From Apoda limacodes (Eukaryota > Arthropoda > Insecta > Lepidoptera > Limacodidae), in NCBI GenBank assembly GCA_946406115.1, contig OX291561.1, positions 1,852,273-1,916,272 of the forward strand: a stretch of DNA of 64,000 nucleotides. Direction: 5' to 3'. Below are positions 57,120 to 64,000 of this stretch, piece after piece. A model generated the notes under the pieces. The model was given only the letters and a program-made list of their open reading frames with translations, ran no database searches and had not been told where the DNA came from. A program made the position numbers and the translations under genes. Positions within the stretch are counted from its first letter, which is position 1, and each line of letters begins with the position of its first letter.

Positions 57120-57500
57120 TGTTTTCCGATTTGCTATAAAAACCGATAGAGCGTGCGATCGCGGCTAGAGCGCAGCGTCGGATGTCTGATATTTTATCGT
57201 TTTCAGTTTAATGTCGAACCGTAAATACGCTCGTTTGCTTTTTCACACATTTTTTTTGCAGAACAAAAAGAAATCATCTATTAACAAATCTTATGATATA
57301 TATTCTATCCGGCTGATGTTTGGTCATAATGAGAGTTTAGGTTATTATGCCAATTAAAAAATATAAAGATTTTTATTAAGTTATAATGCACTTACTCGTG
57401 CCTATATAAGTGACACGCGTAACGTATGTCACGTTATGCTTAGTAAGTTAGAATAAGTTGTTTTTGTAAAGTTTTTATATTCATTCAATAAACGATCGAC
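57120..57500 (+). promoter_or_regulatory. Possible promoter/poly(A) cassette, LTR-like
   Basis: 'tatataag' at 57403-57410 is followed 77 bases later by AATAAA at 57487-57492, a compact promoter-to-poly(A) spacing seen in LTRs. A second TATAAAA-type box lies near 57134, followed by a GC-rich CpG stretch ('gcgatcgcggctagagcgca'). No gag/pol, primer-binding site or second LTR was found, so this is only a suggestion. Confidence 0.22.
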
Positions 57501-57511
57501 AACTAGAAAAC

Positions 57512-57762
57512 ATGTCTTTGTCTTAATAGTAGAGAAGCCGCTTTTAAGACAGTCGTCAAATAACGATTCCCGTCGGAAGAGCCCTCTACCGACAACTGGT
57601 ATCGTTATGTTCAGCTTGATCTTTTGAACAAGAATAAACCGGTTGTCGCGTTGTAAAGTGGTGGAGGGGGGCGGGAGGAAGAGAAATTACGCGGAAACGA
57701 GGTTTCAGGGTTTGGTTAATTTCAACAAATAAGGTGTCATATCATAGATGATAAAATGCTTA
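57512..57762 (+). repeat. Inverted repeat, left copy (partner 60555-60820)
   Basis: The reverse complement matches 60555-60820 over about 260 bp: 'ccagttgtcggtagag', 'tccaccacttta', 'gcgacaacc' and 'tatgacaccttatttgttga' are all conserved. Several indels separate the copies, mainly in the G/C-run near 57665 and 60655. The copies lie about 2.8 kb apart, with a LINE and a Helitron in between. Confidence 0.85.
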
Positions 57763-58674
57763 ACATATCATGTTTTCCAATAATTTCTGTAAATACCATA
57801 GTTTAATTAATATTCAGAAAAAAAAGAAATTTCCAACAAAAATATTTTTAGTTTGTTGAATTGAAGCAGTAAATGACATAGACAGGTTTAAAACTAAATA
57901 CTACATAAAATTGTCACATTTATTTCAATTTTGAAAGTCAGTCAGAAAATAACAAAGTTATCACCGATATCGACCGAGACGGAGATTGGCCGAATGACCA
58001 GCTCAACTACGACATCTCACGCACGTCAGTCATTCAGTCTCTAGCTCTGTTTGTGCACTTTAGTGGCTGTGTACGTACCTAATTAGTTTTATTTGGTTGT
58101 GTTAGAAACTTAATAAATAATACATACTTATTCTACACCTTAAGTTACATACCTATGTATATAGCAGTTAGCAATTAAACATTGAATTAGGTGCCGTCGG
58201 GTCGGTTAGTTTACTAAGTGAAAAGAAAAGGCCGAAATAAACTGTAATCTTTGCCTTATTTGCTAGTCTGAAGATAGCGCAAATGTCAGGAAAGCAACAG
58301 AAAATGGTATCCAGAGATATAAGGAGGCGTTTGCCTTGTGTAAACTTTACATGGATTTGTTTTAATAAAAGCTATTGGAAAACAAAAAAGTACAAAGACT
58401 TTTGGTGATTTCATTGACGTATTCTTACGAGCATTTAACTTAGGATTCCAAAAAAATGGAATGTCGAAGTATTTATAATGATCAGTATGACAAGTCATCT
58501 ACCAAATCTAGAACACGTTCAAAACGAGGGCATTAAATAGATTCCATTTACCAGGAAGTGGGATCGTTTCATTCACTCGGTTGCAAATTAAGTCAAGCTT
58601 TGCAGTGTTTATGTCCATAGCAATTACTAAATAAGCCTTAAAGCTTGACGTCAATTACGAACTACTGACTTCTG
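57763..58674. other. No feature seen
   Basis: AT-rich sequence. A GC-richer patch at 57960-58050 ('cgatatcgaccgagacggag') has no recognised content. Confidence 0.4.
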
Positions 58675-59347
58675 GACACCAACAATACTATGCAGATGAC
58701 AGCACTGGAGACACTTATTACACGGGCCTTGCAAACATCTCTCGTTCCGATGTAGAGAAAAAGCGTGAAAAACATGTGTCTCAAATCGAGACCACTCCGA
58801 CCAAGGTCTCTGACAGGGTACGGGAAAACTTGGTCCGATTCAACCATAAGAAGATACAAGTCTGCGCGTTCACCGCTAAGAACATCCCGTTTACTGTGGT
58901 CCTACGATTCCAGTACACTCCCCTCTCCATCTCCAAGAGCATTGGGATCCTTGGTGATTAAATCTTCAGCGATGTTCAGTTCTGAGCTCATTTGCTAGAC
59001 AAGGTGAAGCTGGCGCCCAAAAAACTTAGTGTACTCAACAGAGCGAAGCAGTAATTCACTTCGGGGCTAAGGTTGCTGCTTTACAAGTCGCAAATCCGGC
59101 CCCATATGCAGTACTGCTTCCATCTCTGGGCGGGTGCACTTGAATACCAGCTTGGCCCTTTTGACTTGGTTCAACGACGCGCTGTGAGATTCGTCAACGA
59201 TCCCAAACTGTTCAACGACGCGCTGTGAGATTCGTCAACGATCCCAAACTCACAAACAATCCTTAAGTCTAAGGAGAGACTTTGCCTCCCTGTGTGTGTT
59301 CTACCGCTTGTATAATGGGATGTGTTCTGAGAAATGGTTCAAAATTT
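58675..59347 (+). pseudogene. LINE ORF2 fragment (same family as 45588-46976)
   Basis: Begins with RT motif C, here intact as YADDSTGD (58689-58712), and runs colinearly with 46118-46735, including 'PLSISKSIGILG', 'PHMQYCFHLWAG' and 'RLYNGMCSEKWFK'. Frames are broken several times. A 41-bp segment (59169-59209) is repeated exactly at 59210-59250. The match ends at 59347, inside the C-terminal region. The copy is truncated at both ends. Confidence 0.82.
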
Positions 59348-59633
59348 CGTACGTGTATGGACAAATCCGTACATATGGCAACGCTGTGCCAATATCTCTC
59401 AAAGATTTGCAGCTGATATCATGTTTGCCATATAGGTTCAGATTTTTTCTAACCAGTACAATAACGAATCTCAAGATGACTTAAATATCACATAAAATAC
59501 TTCCAAAAGATATTTTGAATTTAGACAGATATTTATGACATTTTTTTAAATTAAAACATTGTTTATTATATTATTACTTAGTGTAAGGCTGTATTGTTTT
59601 ATTTGTGATCTGAAGTTGAAAAAATATAATAAA
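59348..59633. other. No feature seen
   Basis: Short AT-rich stretch between LINE fragment and Helitron. Confidence 0.4.
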
Positions 59634-60111
59634 CTAGCTTCTGCCAGCGGCTTCGCCCTCCCTAAATTTCGTTATCGGCGTAGGTTCTTACGGCAACTCA
59701 TGAATTATAGAAAAAAAACAAACAATCAAATATTTCCTCTTTAATGGCATAATACTTTATTGTCTGTGAAACCATGGAAATACACATACAAAATTTCAAC
59801 CCAATCGGTTCAGCCGTTTAGAAGTTATGTAAAAAGGCCGTAATTAAGTAATTAGGAATGTACGGAAGGATATTTCTTACTACCCGTTGTCCTATTATCC
59901 GTTTTCCCGTAGGAATAAAGCATTTTCCCGCGGTAAAAAGTAGTCTATGTTCATCAGGGATAATGTCGGCCTCTAATGGTAAAATAATTTTTGAAATCGG
60001 TCCAGTAGTTTCGGAGCCTATTCAAGACAAACAAACAAACAAACAAACAAACGAACGAACGAACGAACAAACAAACAAACAAACAAACAAACTTTATAAT
60101 ATTAATATAGA
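59634..60111 (-). mobile_element. Helitron-like element, minus strand, with (CAAA)n
   Basis: On the minus strand it starts TCTATATTAATATTATAAAG at 60111 and ends at CTAG (59634-59637), followed by T. On the plus strand the 3' end reads 'ctagcttctgccagcggctt'. The interior has 'caacccaatcggttcagccg' and a 60-bp (CAAA)n/(CGAA)n run at 60030-60090. No Rep/helicase ORF. The plus ORF at 59858-60145 is an artefact of the microsatellite. Confidence 0.7.
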
Positions 60112-60554
60112 CATTATTTCGTTTCGTTATTCAAAATATTTGTAAAACTGTAAATGATATGACTTATTATTTTTTACTTTATATTTTATACTTAATATTT
60201 TAATTATTTATATAATGATTATAGAAATAAATTATATTACTGATATGAAATAAGTCTTATTACTAGTAGTTATTGAAATAATCTAGAAAATAAAACCCGC
60301 TATAGGATAATGCGCAGCACTAGTCACGTTACCCTAATGTATAAATTCAGTCATAGCTTTATCGTTTGTCAACCGAATTTAAAAAATTTAAAACTTTTAT
60401 ATAGCTGTATCAATTGCCTCATTTTTATTAATACATTACTTTTTAATTTAATGTAATTTACTGCTTCAGTTCAATAAAAATAAAAAAAAATTTGTTAAAA
60501 AATCGCTTTTTTTCCTCAATATTTTATAAAGTATAGTAAACACAGAAACCATTG
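60112..60554. other. No feature seen
   Basis: AT-rich sequence, nothing recognised. Confidence 0.4.
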
Positions 60555-60820
60555 TAAGCATTTTATCACCTATCATATGACACCTTATTTGTTGAAATCG
60601 GAGAAGTGGCTATTGAGAAATTAACCAAGCCCCGATAGCCGGTTTCCGCATCTTTCCCCTCCCCTCCCTCCCCTCTCCACCACTTTAGAATGCGACAACC
60701 GCTCTATTCTTATCCAAGATATCATGCTGAACCCAATAATACCAGTTGTCGGTAGAGGATTCTTCGGTCCGACGGGACTTCGGTCTCGACAGCCTAGCTT
60801 CTCTACTATAATACATACAT
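60555..60820 (-). repeat. Inverted repeat, right copy (partner 57512-57762)
   Basis: See the left copy. The C-rich tract 'tcccctcccctccctcccct' at 60655-60675 replaces the G-rich tract of the left copy and is the most diverged part. Confidence 0.85.
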
Positions 60821-60894
60821 CTTAACTTCCAGAGCACCTAGCGCCCATGCTTCAGTAACAGGACCTAAATAGTCTGTGACAGGACTAATAATGA

Positions 60895-60960
60895 CGTAAA
60901 GCAACCACCATCAGGCGGACCGTAAGCTTGTTTGCCACCTTAGTGGTAAAAAAAATTGTA
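60895..60960 (+). repeat. LINE 3'-end fragment
   Basis: 'accatcaggcggaccgtaag' then 'cttgtttgccaccttagtgg' and an A-rich end: the 3' terminus of the LINE family at 30252-30713, without its body. Confidence 0.75.
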
Positions 60961-62239
60961 ATTGTAAATAATTTATTGAGAAATGTTTATTTAGCTATAG
61001 TGTTAAAACTAAATTTAAAATCAATAATATTACATTTACTTATTCAAAAAAAATAACATCAAGTTCACACAATAATATACCAACCTAATGTAGGTATAGC
61101 GATATATAGGTATAGCGATATACCTACATTAATTTTAACTTTAGACGTAACTTAAGAATTTTTACTTTCTTACAATCATTATTCTCATTAAGTCATTTAC
61201 TGAAGAAAGTTTTCTTTACTATACAGAAGTTATTAGAAAGTAATTAATATCTCTAATTAAGTTAATTAGAGCTTCCGGTAGATTGTAAAAATAAAAGTTC
61301 AAAATGCTCAATCTTTATGTAATTTCGCGGTAAAATGAGGTGAAGTGCACTCTTTCTAGCGGACCGATGTGAAAGCTTTGCGAATTTTATGTTTTGTAAT
61401 TATTTTTTAATTATTTTTCAAACATAATTATGTTTGGATATCCTAGGTGTGCATATAATCTAGTCGTGTAATTTTTATAAGTCCTAAGACAAAAAGGGTC
61501 TTCACACACCCTTAAGCCCTTCCATGTTGTCAGCGTGTTTGTAATTCCTTCACGACAAAACAACTAAATTCATTGGATTGCTTATACCCTGAATTTATCC
61601 TGGAAAATTTAATAGTTCAATATCCAAATCCCTACAGCTTCCAAACTCCAAACATGCTTATGTACTATGATTATGGAGTTGTCGTAGGAGTTTCGATAAA
61701 CGAATTAAGATTCAAAAACGTGTATACGTAAAATAATTACTATTTCCTGAAAAAATCTCAAAGTTAGTTATTTCAAAAATCAAATCAATTAAAAAAGTTT
61801 CCAAGAAAAACTTTATAGAGATATCATAAAGATATCAGTTACTAGTTTACTGCGGTTAACAATATCTGTTTTAAGAGACAAATATAATATTGATAATCAA
61901 GATACATTACATTATGGTACAGTTTCATATTGCAAAGGTCACGTTTGAACTCTCACGTTACTTCGCGGTCGGACACGTCTGCGCCCTTGCGAGGTACCTG
62001 TTTCAAGTTACATGTGTGTACTACTTACTACAATCATGTGCCAATACGGAACTGATTATGGATTATTATGTATAAGTATAAGTTTATACATACATACCTA
62101 TATAATATTAACGTTATTGAAAAAATGTTAAGTGCGAAGTGCACCCGTGTACTTAGAGAGAACCACAATTAAAAGGCGTTTGGTTTTACCGCGTGCACAT
62201 ACTGAGTATATGCGCTCAAAGGAAATTATTTCTTTGAAA
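60961..62239. other. No gene; contains the hairpin at 61086-61131
   Basis: AT-rich sequence. The ORF at 61890-62075 has no recognised domain. Confidence 0.4.
61086..61131. repeat. Short hairpin with 13-bp perfect stem
   Basis: 'taatgtaggtata' (61086-61098) and 'tatacctacatta' (61119-61131) pair perfectly. The loop contains 'gcgatata', and 'aggtatagcgatata' occurs twice in the structure. Confidence 0.85.
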
Positions 62240-62450
62240 TTATTGTGTCGACATCAATTAAGATAATCAGTGACGTAAAAGGTTGAAAAAAAAATTAAAG
62301 TAAATCATTCCACACGGCAAATTAAAAAGAAAATTACTTTAGGAGTATATCTCGATATTTTTTTCGTTTCGGATCGCGTGATGGCACGATTACCTCGCGG
62401 TGCCACAGTAAAATTAAGTCACTGAGTCGAAAACGTATTTTTATTCCCAA
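62240..62450. repeat. Dispersed repeat, copy 2 (pair with 31340-31530)
   Basis: Same order of blocks as 31340-31530, including 'caaattaaaaagaaaattac', 'cggatcgcgtgatgg' and 'ccacagtaaaatta'. Confidence 0.65.
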
Positions 62451-63089
62451 AGGTTTTAAAAAGCTCTATTATGCTTAATTTCCGTATATACTATTTTAAA
62501 GGAATTATTTTAAGAATAAGTATTTAAAACCCCAACGCATATGACACAAAAAAATGTATATTCGATTGTCGATTAAAAGAAAGAGAATTTGAGATCAGAT
62601 ACACATATATCACGCCGCTGTCGGACTCTTCGTCTCACGAATCCACGAAATCTTGTGATATATTTAATAAAAGATTCTTGTAGGAGCACTTGAAATTCTA
62701 TTGGTAAATAGAGATTAGGTTGAAGAGGTCAAAAATGGACCAACAAAAAATAGAATCTAAACAATGATGTTAGTTTCACAAATCGCAAAACTGACTAACT
62801 TAAAACAAACAACAGTCAGTATTCCTATTGAAAAATAATTTTGAATTTGAAAATTAGACCAAAATGCAAGTAAAAATTAAAAGCAAAGCATTGTGGGGGG
62901 CGGCTCCCACCTCTACAAAGGTTTTATGCTACATATATTCAAGTAAATCCATGTCCCAAAATGCGAATGACAAACGGTTGATAAGTTCTCCTTACTTACG
63001 TGCATAGGTTCATTTAGTTGACCTGGCGAACAAAGTAATTGATGACAGAAATAATAAAATAAAACATTTAAAATTGTGTCATCTGGTGC
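62451..63089. other. No feature seen
   Basis: AT-rich sequence. 'gtggggggcggctcccacct' near 62893 is a short G/C run without recognised context. Confidence 0.4.
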
Positions 63090-63370
63090 GTTTGCAATTG
63101 AAACGGATCATTTCTTACCGACTGCTTACCGCACGCTCTTGCGGGACTTACTGCGTGCGCCTACTGCCCGCTACTTGCGTTGCGAGGCTTCTGGAAGTAG
63201 GCTGACTCCACACCGGATATCTCGGGGCGAGCTGCAGCTACTACACCGAGCATCATAGCAACCGCGCCCGAGTACCTTCTCTCGGCGGGTCGCCGGTGTT
63301 CATCGCTACTTACCATTACCAACCATATCGCTCGAAGCTCGCCGGGGAGTCATGATGCTTCGCGTACTAC
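63090..63370. other. GC-rich CpG-containing block, unassigned
   Basis: This is a GC-rich stretch ('ctgcgtgcgcctactgcccg', 'ggcgggtcgccggtgttcat') unlike the surrounding DNA. The plus frame 63076-63258 is open but carries no motif that I know. It may be an exon, a promoter-proximal CpG block or part of an LTR. Confidence 0.25.
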
Positions 63371-63806
63371 TTTCTTCTGATGTCTAATGGCGGCTTAATC
63401 TAGCAGCCTACTTGTGAGAGGACATCGTGCAAGGCCATATTTCGCCTTAGGCTAAAGAACGGTACCACCGTATTTCTGTTCGTAAAGATAATCAACCTTT
63501 GTAAAACCTCCCATCGCCTTCTCTTAGGTAGGCTTACGGTTTTTATCGGTCTTGTTAGTTTCGTAGAGAAAGATTGTATTATATTTTCTCTATTATTCTT
63601 TATATAAGGGCTAGGAATCACCTTTAGTAATTAAGTAATCTTAATCAATAAATAACTTGTTGAGTAAGCTTGGATGAGTATATTATAATTGAACCTTGTC
63701 CTTACGAACCCTTCTTTCTTTTCTGATCCCTCGTTTTAAGCACTTAGTCGGTGTAAAAGTGACTTAGGGGTATCTTCTGTTACTTCAAGTGTTTCAGTGT
63801 ATCACG
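63371..63806. other. No feature seen
   Basis: Nothing recognised. The minus ORF 63400-63621 has no family resemblance. Confidence 0.4.
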
Positions 63807-63915
63807 GGCGGTACGGAAATTAAAAAAATCTAGTCATTTTAGCTTTCGGCTTTTGGCGTTAGACTTATAAATAGCCTCTCGTTAGTAACTTTCTCCTTAC
63901 CGCCCTTAATACACA
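63807..63915 (+). repeat. Dispersed repeat, copy 2 (pair with 41793-41903)
   Basis: Colinear with 41793-41903. Its end 'ttctccttaccgcccttaat' is the best conserved part. Confidence 0.75.
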
Positions 63916-64000
63916 ACAAAGCCTTGGCTCAAGGTTAACCTTTTGACTGCATCTTTGCTATAAAAATACTCATTTATATTGATGAAGCAGCCATAAATAT

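Overview
This window looks like AT-rich, gene-poor nuclear DNA from a lepidopteran insect (moth or butterfly). The evidence is the repeat content. There are many Helitron-like elements that begin TC and end CTAG with the lepidopteran-type 'actaatattataaa' start. There is a tRNA-derived SINE. Several LINE 3' tails carry 'ccatcaggcggaccgtaag'. There are 'cagtggggacgtat' tails and the 'agggttccgta / tacggaaccct' inverted-repeat family. I found no convincing host protein gene. Every ORF that I could assign to a family is a broken transposon ORF, and the long ORFs that remain are about as frequent as chance predicts at this base composition.

Layout. 1-6.7 kb holds minisatellites: a 48-bp array, a CACGTG array and an 82-bp dimeric array. 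It also holds a minus-strand SINE and one copy of a repeat with a splice-acceptor-like end. 7.2 kb has a small GC-rich block. 9.2-11.7 kb is an inverted repeat family interrupted by a pogo/Tigger element whose empty site survives in the sister copy. 11.7-18 kb is rich in Helitrons, has a MITE with perfect 20-bp inverted ends, and has a 45-bp-TIR element. It also contains a degraded fragment of the 5' end of 18S rRNA. 20.0-26.1 kb is a near-perfect inverted repeat with 2,782-bp arms; its spacer is a third copy of part of the arm. 26.5-28.0 kb is an RTE-like LINE fragment split by a non-autonomous hAT element with an 8-bp target duplication. 28.6 kb has a 32-bp minisatellite.

30.3-33.2 kb has a LINE fragment and dispersed repeats, followed by about 4 kb without recognisable features. 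37.3-39.4 kb (minus) is a nearly full-length reverse-transcriptase element with a C2H2 finger and a C-terminal nuclease-like domain. It is broken by only a few frameshifts and stops. 44-50 kb carries three more LINE fragments, a Helitron fused to one of them, and a foldback MITE. 50.5-54.4 kb carries inverted-repeat-family elements and a tandem duplication interrupted by a SINE. 57-61 kb has a 2.8-kb-spaced inverted repeat next to a TATA/poly(A) cassette, another LINE copy and a minus-strand Helitron. The rest to 64 kb is mostly unannotated AT-rich DNA with a GC-rich block at 63.1-63.4 kb.

The pieces do not work together as a pathway. The window records layered transposition (element inside element inside tandem duplication) and at least one large structural rearrangement, the 6.1-kb inverted repeat. 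That inverted repeat, the 18S-derived fragment and the RT element are the items most worth following up.
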